Assembly (NCBI GenBank): GCA_001465935.1
Contig: LNKV01000112.1
Coordinates: 1-10,993 of the forward strand
DNA from: Clarireedia homoeocarpa
Lineage: Eukaryota; Ascomycota; Leotiomycetes; Helotiales; Rutstroemiaceae
DNA: 10,993 bases
Reading direction: 5' to 3'
Positions within the stretch are counted from its first letter, which is position 1, and every line of letters starts with the position of its first letter. The position numbers and the translations under genes are program-made. The notes below the pieces were generated by a model. The model was not told the DNA's origin, made no database searches, and saw only the letters and a list, made by a program, of their open reading frames with translations. Positions 1-6,316 of this stretch are shown piece after piece.

Positions 1-60
1 TAAAATAAATATAAAAAATAAATAAATATTAAAATAAAAAAAAGAAGAAAAAAAAAGGCA
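1..60. repeat. AT-rich hairpin half at left edge; first 37 nt repeated at right edge
   Basis: Bases 1-37 are identical to 10957-10993. After them comes an A-run broken by GAAG and ending in GGC at 57-59. The right edge has the mirror arrangement, GCC followed by T-runs broken by one C. Overlapping the two edges through the shared 37 nt would rebuild one hairpin of about 120-130 nt, GCC-poly T-AT loop-poly A-GGC. This is the same design as the internal element at 5736-5826. The element cuts into the GIY-YIG frame that reaches it from the right. Confidence 0.8.
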
Positions 61-629
61 GCTGAAAGGTACAAAGAAGTAGAACCACCCCTTTCAGGTC
101 TGCTACTTCTAACCTTATGCGTCTTATAACGAGTATTTAAACAAATAGCCGATCCTACATAGTAATCACCAGTCTTTAAACACAAAAAAGCATAACAACC
201 TGACTTTCCTGTATACAAACTAGGATGTCCTTGTTTATCCGGACCATCTACCACATAATCTATAAAATCTCTTGGAGTTATTTCCTTAGTATATTTATCT
301 AAGGACATTAAATATAAGCAATTATTTTCTATAAATAGTTTTACAACAGGGTCGGTAAGACTGTTATACATTCTTAATAATACTTGAGAACATTCTTTGA
401 TCTTAGAGTGACGTGGACTAGTAGTGTACAAGTGTAGATTTTCAGACAATGAAGGAAAAGAATTCAAAAGACTATCCAAATTTGACCTCTTCTGTTGTTT
501 AAGTGATAATGAAGATGTACTAAACTCCCTCCCTTGCGCAGAAAAAAAAGGCGAAAGGCCGCCTCCTTTAGGGGAGGCTGCAACACATCTTTTATTAATT
601 AAAGGTAAAATACCGCCCCCTTGTAACAT
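1..629 (-). CDS. GIY-YIG homing endonuclease of the intron after exon E, 3' end cut by the window edge
   Basis: An open frame starts at an ATG at 629 and stays open to position 1, so no stop lies inside the window. With that start, residues 144-148 are GCYAF (the GIY element) and 156-160 are YYVGS (the YIG element). A TRYKTHK stretch follows with the expected catalytic arginine, then a conserved-looking RPERGG. After that the frame enters the AT hairpin at about base 60 and codes only F, L, I and Y, so the real domain is lost there. The catalytic glutamate region is missing. The frame is also open upstream of 629 through a GC-rich insert, and residues 3-32 look like insert-derived sequence, so the true start is uncertain. 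It lies downstream of the group I core at 1470-960 in the same intron, which is usual for a homing gene. It is probably a truncated gene or one interrupted by the hairpin. Confidence 0.75.
   Translation of the reverse strand, partial: MLQGGGILPLINKRCVAASPKGGGLSPFFSAQGREFSTSSLSLKQQKRSNLDSLLNSFPSLSENLHLYTTSPRHSKIKECSQVLLRMYNSLTDPVVKLFIENNCLYLMSLDKYTKEITPRDFIDYVVDGPDKQGHPSLYTGKSGCYAFLCLKTGDYYVGSAICLNTRYKTHKVRSSRPERGGSTSLYLSAAFFFLLFFILIFIYFLYLF
549..580. repeat. GC-rich hairpin inside the left GIY-YIG frame
   Basis: At 561-578 GCCTCC pairs with GGAGGC across a six-base loop. A further GGCGAAAGGCC stretch lies just before it. The patch is sharply GC-rich against an AT-rich background and falls in the poorly conserved N-terminal part of the GIY-YIG frame. 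It fits a small inserted GC cluster. Confidence 0.6.
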
Positions 630-637
630 AAGAGTAT

Positions 638-714
638 CTAACCCTCTCCCCCTCCCGGTGGGGGGGGCCCCCCTCTCCAGTCCCCAAAGGGGGGGGGTGA
701 GGGGGGGGGGTTAG
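638..714. repeat. Large GC cluster with CTAACC/GGTTAG inverted ends
   Basis: The stretch starts CTAACCCTCTCC and ends with a G-run followed by GGTTAG, so the ends are inverted copies of each other. The inside is almost all G and C, with a C-run/G-run centre around 650-675. It can fold as an imperfect hairpin about 77 nt long. The boundaries are sharp against AT-rich intron DNA. Homopolymer lengths in this stretch may be sequencing-limited. Confidence 0.65.
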
Positions 715-960
715 GATAAACAAATACTTTATTTAATATCAAATATATCCTTTTGCCCTATAAACCTGAATAAATATATAGGGACGAGTTAGGATACCTT
801 CCCCCTAAACAAAGAGTGCATAAAATAAGGTAGCACAAATTATCCTATTAACAGATAATAAACTATACTTTTTCTAAGTTTTATCTTGGCTTTATTTTTT
901 TCACTTTAAAGCTAAAGGTAGTTAGAGAGTCTAACATAATACATATCTTTACAAACGAAT
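715..960 (-). other. Intron spacer with no recognised gene
   Basis: This AT-rich stretch lies between the P9 side of the group I core (about 960-1040) and the GIY-YIG frame. I looked for the next cox2 exon (RLNQ... and the CuA motif) on the minus strand and did not find it. No tRNA-like fold was recognised. Confidence 0.5.
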
Positions 961-1197
961 TTTAAAGCTCCTCACAGGGTAAGCTTAGGGTATAATAGAA
1001 ATATTATCCTGTATCCTTTCGGATAGGGTTTGACTATATCTTAAGTTAATTAGCGTATATTTATAAATAATGCTAAAAACCAGCCGCCATCTAGTCGATG
1101 AACTGCCCACCTTTCCCAGCACGTTATAAAAAAAAGGGAAAAAATATATAATTTTTTTTTATTTATTTCTTAGTTAAATTAGAGCTTGAATTTAGAA

Positions 1198-1212
1198 GGC
1201 GAAAGCTTCGCC
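1198..1212. repeat. GC hairpin GGCGAA-AGC-TTCGCC
   Basis: This is a perfect six-pair stem with a three-base loop inside the intron after exon E, between the Q and R core elements. It may be a small GC insert in a peripheral loop or part of the intron fold. Confidence 0.5.
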
Positions 1213-1470
1213 GTCCAAAGTTGGTCCTTGCTTATATTACGGGTCAGGCAAAGGTGGTTGGCTGCGGATTACCTATTTCCTTACGTGCATCAATTTCGAT
1301 TTTACCATACCTCAATTCATTACGTGAGCCATAAGATGTGTTACCACTCTTACTTGGTTAAAACAGCTTTTAAGGCTTTCCCGCAATTTGACGGTTTAGT
1401 GTGGGGACATAAGAATATTATCTCCCACTACCAGGCATATTTATATAATGGGATTCTCAGTCCCACTTCT

Positions 1471-1478
1471 ACCTGGAT
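1471..1478 (-). CDS. cox2: cox2 exon E, an 8-nt microexon (completes Y, then P-G)
   Basis: The minus-strand bases ATCCAGGT, joined to the final T of exon D, give TAT CCA GGT. This continues the peptide KCDA-Y-P-G, the cox2 consensus that leads to RLNQ and the CuA site. The base before it is G, as expected for the last base of a group I intron. The base at its end is T, paired in a six-pair P1 with the guide at 1431-1436. Both splice sites, the reading frame and the conserved residues therefore agree on an exon only 8 nt long. The next exon should begin with an arginine codon and is not in the window. Confidence 0.82.
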
Positions 1479-1539
1479 CGTCCTACAACTTTGACCTAAA
1501 AATAATACCTACTCAGTGGCTTCGCTGTCATAATTTACT

Positions 1540-1554
1540 TTAACCGAAGGTTAA
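1540..1554. repeat. Hairpin TTAACC-GAA-GGTTAA holding the GIY-YIG stop codon
   Basis: This is a perfect six-pair stem with a three-base loop. The TAA stop of the GIY-YIG gene (1551-1553) lies within one arm. It may be a small palindromic insert that set the gene's end, or an RNA 3' structure. I cannot tell which. Confidence 0.5.
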
Positions 1555-2681
1555 GGAGTAACAAACTTAAATATATAACGACTTTTGTACGGTTTTCCAC
1601 TAGATATATAATTTCTTATGATTTTTCTACTAACACCGAATTTAGATGCTGCTTTTGCTACTGAATCAATTATTCTAGTAGTATTTGCATCTGTATCAAA
1701 AACTTCTACTAAGCTACCATAAGATTTGTGCAATTTATTTAAACTATTTTTTCTTTGTTTATTAATAAATTCACGGACCTGCAACTCCGCTAAATCTGTA
1801 GGTACTGCTTCTGAAATTAGGTTATTAGATATAATGAAATGATCTAAATAGAGTTCATTCTTATTTACATGCTTTTTATAAGAAGTATGATGTATTCCTA
1901 GATCCGCACAAAAAGCGTTTAATGAGAGACTAGAATAATATAAAGTTTTACAGTCCTTATCGTATAAATATATTTTAAATCCTTGATTAACTCTGAAATT
2001 TACTATCCTGTGAGTATTAAGATTAAATCTTTTATCTAATAAAAAATACTGTTCTAAAAAACAATGAGAATATTTAGAGAAAGAAGAAGGTATAATTATA
2101 ACCTCTAGATTAAACGCTTTTAAATCTTCCTTCTCCATCATAGGTAACAATATTCCAGTAGCTTTATTAGAAAATAGTGCATTCTTTTCAAAGTATTGAT
2201 TGAATCTTCTGGCTAAATCATTGCTTGATCCTACATACTTTTTATCTGAATACTTATGAGAAAAAATATATACCCCTGCTTTACTACGCCTAGAGCCAGG
2301 TTTTCCTATTAATCCTAATAGAGCAGGGTATGTTTGGTCTGTAACAGGTAAATCAAAATTAACTTTAGGAAGAGATAAAAGCTCGTCTAACTCTTTTTGA
2401 GTTATAGAAATATTTTGATTAAGCAACACACTATTAATAACTTCAATAGTTGTAGGATTACCGCTATTAATATGCTCTAAAGCTATAGTGTTAGGACGAT
2501 AATCTTTCTTAGATGGTGTTAATCCAGATTCAAATCTATATAAAATTTTTAATTTATCTGTACAGGTATTATTAAACATATTAACATTAGGACGCTTATT
2601 AAAACCAATTAAACTAGCTCTCTTGGTAAGTTCTGACTTTTCGGTATTAGATTTTATTTTATAAGGGTCAAATCTCGACAT
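1551..2681 (-). CDS. GIY-YIG homing endonuclease with NUMOD1-like tail, intron D-E, intact
   Basis: A protein of 376 residues. GVYIF (136-140) and KYVGSS (148-153) are the GIY and YIG elements. R158/R159 supply the catalytic arginine, and the glutamate in FLEQYFLL (E210) is the likely metal-binding residue. A helix-turn-helix style NUMOD1-like DNA-binding tail covers about 318-376 (SVAKAASKFGVSRKIIRNYI, then GKPYKSRYIF). Such enzymes cut intron-less alleles and so spread the intron. I chose the ATG at 2681. The frame is open for another 56 codons back to a TAG at 2850-2852 if TGA is Trp, so the protein may be longer. A decayed relative lies in intron C-D, and the two align through the whole domain. 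The gene sits between the intron core and exon E, and its stop is in a small palindrome. Confidence 0.88.
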   Translation of the reverse strand: MSRFDPYKIKSNTEKSELTKRASLIGFNKRPNVNMFNNTCTDKLKILYRFESGLTPSKKDYRPNTIALEHINSGNPTTIEVINSVLLNQNISITQKELDELLSLPKVNFDLPVTDQTYPALLGLIGKPGSRRSKAGVYIFSHKYSDKKYVGSSNDLARRFNQYFEKNALFSNKATGILLPMMEKEDLKAFNLEVIIIPSSFSKYSHCFLEQYFLLDKRFNLNTHRIVNFRVNQGFKIYLYDKDCKTLYYSSLSLNAFCADLGIHHTSYKKHVNKNELYLDHFIISNNLISEAVPTDLAELQVREFINKQRKNSLNKLHKSYGSLVEVFDTDANTTRIIDSVAKAASKFGVSRKIIRNYISSGKPYKSRYIFKFVTP

Positions 2682-3215
2682 TAATCAAGATACTTGTTGA
2701 AAAACACCAGTTTTAAATAATAAATATAGTTTAAAGTTGTCCCAAAACAATGTCAATATTATAAAACTATAATTATTTAATAAATCACCGCATAACAACT
2801 TAAACCTTATAAGGTCAGGCCGTTGTAGTAACTTTAATATAGGATTATTCTATGTATAGTAAATACTATATAGTTTTATTTTGTCCTATAGCCGGCTTTC
2901 CCGGTGACTAGAGCACACCTCACAGTATGGCTGCGCCTAAATACTGAAGAACCGTCTGCTCGTTGCTCTTTTACAGTAATAACATAGATAATTATATCGG
3001 CTAGTAACAACCGGTAACAAGAAATATATTACTGATTTAGATCCACGATTACCCATTTCAGTTACCATCATCTTTAGTGATATTACCTTACCCTGAGTCA
3101 TTAATCAGGCCGGATAAAAGTTTCCTTTTGATCTTTGGTTACTAAAGCTTTAGGGCTTCTCCGGAGTTTGGCTCTTTAGCACATACAATGAATAGCCTAC
3201 ATCCATTATTTTTTT

Positions 3216-3255
3216 ATGCATCACATTTAATTCCCAATGCAGGACAAGCAAAAGA
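3216..3255 (-). CDS. cox2: cox2 exon D (SFACPALGIKCDA plus T)
   Basis: A 40-nt exon giving S-F-A-C-P-A-L-G-I-K-C-D-A and the first base of a Tyr codon. It continues exon C (ADVIH) exactly as in fungal subunit 2, in the strand leading to the CuA loop. The preceding intron ends in G (base 3256). The exon ends GCAT, pairing with the guide GTGC. It is flanked by two related introns. Confidence 0.88.
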
Positions 3256-3428
3256 CGAGACACAAAATTATCCTATTATTAAAAACATATCGGAGTACCG
3301 CGTTACACCCCTTTTAAGTACAAGTTTAACTTGCGCATTAATAGGTTTAATTAATCCCTGCTTGTGTAGAGCAAGAGCTTCTTGCTTAGCACATGACATC
3401 AGGATAACAATAAAAAGCGGCTGTTACA

Positions 3429-3810
3429 CTAGGATTTACCGGATCTAAAATAAAGATAACCTTTATACGGTTTACCTTTATTTAAATATTTAGTTAGTAT
3501 ATTTCTATCTGCTTTAATGTTTTTACTTTTTAAGTATCTTACTGCAGACACAATACTAGGTAGCTCAAAGATTTCTCCTGTTTCAATGTCTTTTATAGTA
3601 ATAGGTGAGCTAACTTTTTCTTTCAAGGTATTACTTAAAAACAGCTTTCTTTTTTCTGAAATTAGGTTAGCTAATTCAAGAGTATCTCAATTAGCCTTTA
3701 CAGCACCCTCTATAGGAGTATCTGTAATTCTAAAAAAATTTAAGTAGCTTTCCCCTTTTCTAATGCAGTTGGTACAAGTAGCATAATGAATACCTAATAA
3801 GATTTCGTAC
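3429..3810 (-). pseudogene. 3' part of the GIY-YIG gene split by the LAGLIDADG insertion
   Basis: Read with TGA as Trp, the frame begins near 3806 and ends at a TAG at 3429-3431. Its start (LLGIHYATCTNC, then GESYLNFF) aligns with LGIHHTSYKKH and NELYLDHF of the intact gene at 1551-2681. It then runs through LELANLISEKRK into a NUMOD1-like tail (SIVSAVRYLKSKNIKADRN, GKPYKGYLYF). It is therefore the missing C-terminal third of the gene whose N-terminal part is at 5735-4875. It has no start of its own and is probably not expressed as a complete enzyme. Confidence 0.8.
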
Positions 3811-4851
3811 TTATATTTTTAGCTGCCGGCAGCTACTTTTATTCATATTGGATTTAATATTACGAATCTGATCTAACCCTTCTTGAGTTAGATGGCCTTT
3901 CATTTTTATTATTTCCGCGATTTTACACCAATCATCGAAATCTTTGGATTTTACCCCATATATATTATGTTTACGAAAAAACGGTATGATTTTTTCATAG
4001 TTATCTGAAAATTTTGTACATAGAAAAATCCCAGAAGCTGTTTGATTACTAGCATTATATTGACCACAATCTAAGTAAGATATTAGACTTTTTATTAGTT
4101 GCATATCACGATTATGTTGAGTTATTTGAAAAATTAATTGTACTTTAAACCCCAGTTTTGAAGCTGGAGATTCGTATACCCTAACCTTGAAAGAGCCTTC
4201 ACCTGCTGTAAATCCAGCAAGCCAGTGTGGATTGGCTATTTGGGGATTTTCAAATAAGACTCTTTTGACCGGGAGAGTGTTAGGGAAAGCAGCCTTCAAA
4301 TTATCCGATAAACCTCAATTAAGAGATGCTCTAATTGATACTATTTTTTCCAAACCTTCAAAGGTAAAATGTTGCTTAAGTTGCATCATTGTTGCAACTT
4401 CTCTAAATAGAAGATAATCAGCTCCTTTATGAGTAATCAAGGGGTATTTATCAAAGTGGGGTATTATTACGTTAAGTATTTGTTCTAGAGATTGTATTTT
4501 ATATGACACAGTATCTCTACAACTATTACTCGAAATTTTACCTGCTCCACCAAAATAAAATTGAATCTCTTCTAGTAAAGCTAAATCTTTTTTATGTAGA
4601 GAAATTTCAAATGATACGCGTACTTGTCAACCTATACTTAACCTAGGATTTTTTGTCAGTAAAAGAGTAAAACAGCCTTCAGCATCAGTAAATCCACTAA
4701 CAAATAAAGGCTCCAAAAGGTTACGTCTATTAATAGGAACTCCGTTAGATGTGTATCGCTTATTTAGGTCAACAAGAGCTTTGGGTTTATAATCCCTGTA
4801 GAGTCTAACATTGGCAACAGATAACGGTAGTAAAGAAGACGAAGCACAAGT
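3811..4851 (-). CDS. LAGLIDADG homing endonuclease inserted in a GIY-YIG gene, no ATG start
   Basis: With TGA as Trp the frame is open for 346 codons from 4851 to a TAA at 3811-3813. With the standard code it would look broken at the TGA near 4312-4314 and at another near 4627. Motif 1 is FVSGFTDAEGCF (residues 50-61) and motif 2 is WLAGFTAGEGSF (210-221), each with its acidic catalytic residue, so it is a monomeric two-motif enzyme. Before motif 1 is the familiar leader SVANVRLYRDY and KALVDLNKRY. There is no in-frame ATG near the 5' end. Such genes are often read through from an upstream exon or intron frame, so here the start may be non-ATG, come from a frameshift with the overlapping upstream frame, or be lost. 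The last residues (SCRQLKI) come from a GC palindrome. No group I core accompanies it, so the gene seems to have moved alone. Confidence 0.82.
3820..3835. repeat. GC palindrome TAGCTGCCGGCAGCTA
   Basis: A perfect 16-nt palindrome at the 3' end of the LAGLIDADG gene. It contains CTGCCGGCAG, the same 10-mer found in the palindrome at 10858-10871. It rewrites the last residues of the LAGLIDADG protein. Confidence 0.75.
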
Positions 4852-4886
4852 TTATCCTTATTCAAATTTATATTTTTATTTAAGTA

Positions 4887-4959
4887 GTTACTAGCATAAA
4901 ACAATATTTTACCTCTAATTTGATTTAATGATTTACTGGCATAAAATAATGTTTTCCCT
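4887..4959 (-). repeat. Imperfect direct repeat at the insertion junction
   Basis: The segments 4887-4912 and 4934-4959 are near copies, giving the peptide repeats GKTLFYASKSLN and GKILFYASNYLN. The intact gene in intron D-E has only one such segment (KTLYYSSLSLN). The second copy lies right where homology to the GIY-YIG gene stops, so it may be a target duplication or a scar of the LAGLIDADG insertion. Confidence 0.55.
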
Positions 4960-5092
4960 TCAATATCGTATAAATAAATATCTGTACCTTGGTTAACTCG
5001 AAAATTTACTATTCTTTGAGTATTAAGATTAAATCTTTTATTTAATAAATGGTATTGTTCTAGGAATAAAAAGTAATAATCAGAAGAAAATT

Positions 5093-5106
5093 CCTGCGAA
5101 GCTAGG
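5093..5106. repeat. Small GC hairpin at a frameshift
   Basis: On the minus strand CCT-A-GC-TTC-GC-AGG folds with a single bulged A. It lies exactly where the GIY-YIG pseudogene changes frame, and the intact homologue has no such sequence. It is likely a GC-cluster insertion that broke the gene. Confidence 0.5.
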
Positions 5107-5524
5107 CATGACAAAAATTTCTAAGCTAAACTTATTAAATCCTTCTTTTTTCATTAAAGGTAACAATTGTCCAGAATTCTCTTGATTAAATTGTTTAAAA
5201 GTAAAATATTGATCCAGTCTTCTAGATAGGCTATTGCTAGAACCTACATATTGACTACCACTAACTAAATGAGTAAAAATATAAACTCCTGCTTTTAATC
5301 CCCTAGTTTTAGGCGTACCTACTAGGCTCACAAAAGAAGAATAACTTTGATCATCAAAAGGAAAATAATACTTAACCCCTGGAATCTTTTTTAATCTATC
5401 TAGCTCAACTTGCGTTATTGAAACTTGTTGTTTAACCAACAAATTATTAAGTACTTCACTTGTAATACTCTCATAGTTGTCATAAATTATAAGATTAGAA
5501 TAAGTCCGGCGTTGGTGCAAAGCA

Positions 5525-5655
5525 CCGCCTGTATTATTTATCCTTTTTTTACTATCTCTTGTCAAGCGCAATGAGGACTGAAGGCACCCAAAAGACCTAC
5601 CGGTTAGACTCCCTGCAAAGCAGGGGAGAGAAACCGAATACGCTGCAGGGAGCAC
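5525..5655. repeat. GC-rich insert with CCCTGC-AAA-GCAGGG hairpin
   Basis: The perfect hairpin CCCTGCAAAGCAGGG is at 5611-5625 and a second CTGCAG palindrome is near 5643-5648. The patch is GC-rich against AT-rich surroundings. The intact GIY-YIG homologue has ordinary coding sequence here, so this is probably one or several GC clusters inserted into the gene's N-terminal part. Confidence 0.55.
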
Positions 5656-5735
5656 CTTTTTAGTTACTCATATTGACTCAGAATAAGACGATACACAAAT
5701 TTATCCACATTAAGCTCAGACTTATTAAAACATTT

Positions 5736-5826
5736 CTTGTATTTTTTTTTCTTTTTTTTTTAATATATATTTATTTATTATTAAAAAGTTAATTTATTGA
5801 TTAAAAAAAAAAGAAAAAGAAGCAAG
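5736..5826. repeat. AT-rich hairpin element, CTTG...CAAG ends
   Basis: The plus strand runs CTTG, a T-run broken by one C, an AT-only loop, an A-run broken by G, then CAAG. The arms pair over roughly 25-30 nt. The window edges, if joined, give a second element of the same design. It interrupts the leader region between the intron core and the GIY-YIG pseudogene. Confidence 0.65.
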
Positions 5827-6257
5827 GCCGTACTTTCCCTGCTACGTATAGTAACCTAAATTACAGAAAGTTTTTGTCTGTTATACACTTAACTTATAAT
5901 ATTGAGCAAAGTATTAATACGTTAGGAAAGGCTATTGTGCGAACTTTAATTTAGGATTATTTAGTTTTTCCTAAAACCGGTTTACCGGCGACTAGAGTAC
6001 ACCTTACAATCATAATTATACTTATATCTATAACTGAAGAACCGTCTACTCGTTGCTCTTTTACAAACAAATACTGTTTAATTTAGATCCACGATTACCC
6101 ATTTCAATTACTATCATCTCTAGTGATATTACCATACCCTGAGCCATTAATCAAGCCAGATAAAGAGTTTCCTAACTATCTTTGGTTACTAGAGCTTTAG
6201 GGCTTCCCCGGAATTTGGCTCTTTAACACAAAAGTGAGCAACCTACGCCCACTTCTT

Positions 6258-6316
6258 ATGTATAACATCAGCGGCTGTAACAATAAATCTTACGTGTGTT
6301 AATTCTGGAAGGATAA
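6258..6316 (-). CDS. cox2: cox2 exon C (VILPELTHVRF...ADVIH)
   Basis: A 59-nt exon. Its first two bases complete a Val codon begun in exon B, then come ILPELTHVRFIVTAADVIH, a conserved stretch of the subunit 2 cupredoxin domain. The preceding intron ends in G (base 6317). The exon ends in CAT, which pairs with the guide at 6226-6229. The frame is also open upstream (SHGKRESRH), but those residues do not fit the family and are read as intron. Confidence 0.88.

Larger units (their letters stand above)
1..1470 (-). ncRNA. Group I intron after cox2 exon E, 3' end outside the window
   Basis: The 5' splice site is fixed by a six-pair P1: exon CCAGGT (1476-1471) pairs with the guide GCCTGG (plus-strand 1431-1436), with the usual U.G pair at the splice site. 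Core elements follow in order on the minus strand. They are a Q-type AATTGCGGGAAA near 1379-1392, its partner TAATCCGCAGCC near 1258-1271, an R-type TTCATCGACTAGA at about 1086-1103, and an S-type AAGATATAGTC at about 1031-1042. A P9-like hairpin with a GAAA tetraloop lies at 1011-1026. This core differs from those of introns C-D and D-E. The GIY-YIG gene lies downstream of the core. No 3' splice site or following exon is seen. Confidence 0.85.
1479..3215 (-). ncRNA. Group I intron D-E (1737 nt) with GIY-YIG gene
   Basis: The intron starts after exon D. Exon GCAT (3219-3216) pairs with the guide GTGC (plus-strand 3179-3182), and the intron ends in G just before exon E. The core lies at about 3180-2880. 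On the minus strand it contains the translatable intron signatures GNRGSKS (about 3040-3060) and KEQRADGS (about 2950-2975), typical of cores read through in fungal intron ORFs. A P7/P9 part follows near 2880-2915. The core closely matches that of intron C-D (6240-5950), so the two are copies of one intron family at different cox2 sites. A GIY-YIG gene fills the 3' part. Confidence 0.85.
4764..5735 (-). pseudogene. 5' part of decayed GIY-YIG gene in intron C-D
   Basis: This is a homologue of the intact gene at 1551-2681. KAGVYIF and QYVGSS match the GIY and YIG elements, followed by SLSRRLDQYF with the arginine. It is broken in several ways. An early piece (NVDKFVYRLILSQYE then a stop, about 5720-5670) is separated from the rest by a GC-rich insert at about 5525-5650. 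A frameshift occurs at about 5093-5106, where a small GC hairpin sits, after which FLEQYHLLNKRFNLNT continues in another frame. Homology stops at SLNQIR (about 4915), where the LAGLIDADG insertion begins; the frame then runs into unrelated residues to a stop at 4764. The C-terminal part resumes at 3810. The intact relative implies the same gene once served this intron. Confidence 0.82.
3256..6257 (-). ncRNA. Group I intron C-D (3002 nt) with nested homing-endonuclease genes
   Basis: The intron starts after exon C. Exon ACAT pairs with the guide GTGT at plus-strand 6226-6229, with U.G at the splice site. It ends in G before exon D. The core at about 6245-5950 carries the same read-through signatures as intron D-E: GNRGSKS-like at about 6080-6101 and KEQRVDGS at about 6035-6060. 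After the core come a decayed leader (5950-5827), an AT-rich hairpin (5736-5826), the 5' part of a broken GIY-YIG gene, an inserted LAGLIDADG gene and the 3' part of the GIY-YIG gene. The last 173 nt (3428-3256) show no gene. Confidence 0.83.

Noticed and set aside
424..714. Plus-strand ORF of 96 codons ending in a glycine-rich tail
   Set aside because: It lies antisense to the GIY-YIG frame and its tail is the GC cluster. No family features.
1186..1494. Plus-strand ORF of 102 codons
   Set aside because: It is antisense to a group I core and to cox2 exon E; the RNA elements explain the sequence.
1186..1500. Ribosomal RNA fragment
   Set aside because: The structured sequence has group I Q/R/S elements and a P1 with a cox2 exon; no rRNA signature was recognised.
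3188..3448. Plus-strand ORF of 86 codons
   Set aside because: It is antisense to cox2 exon D and intron ends.
3517..3747. Plus-strand ORF of 76 codons
   Set aside because: It is the shadow of the 3' part of the GIY-YIG gene on the minus strand.
4187..4417. Plus-strand ORF of 76 codons
   Set aside because: It is the shadow of the LAGLIDADG gene on the minus strand.
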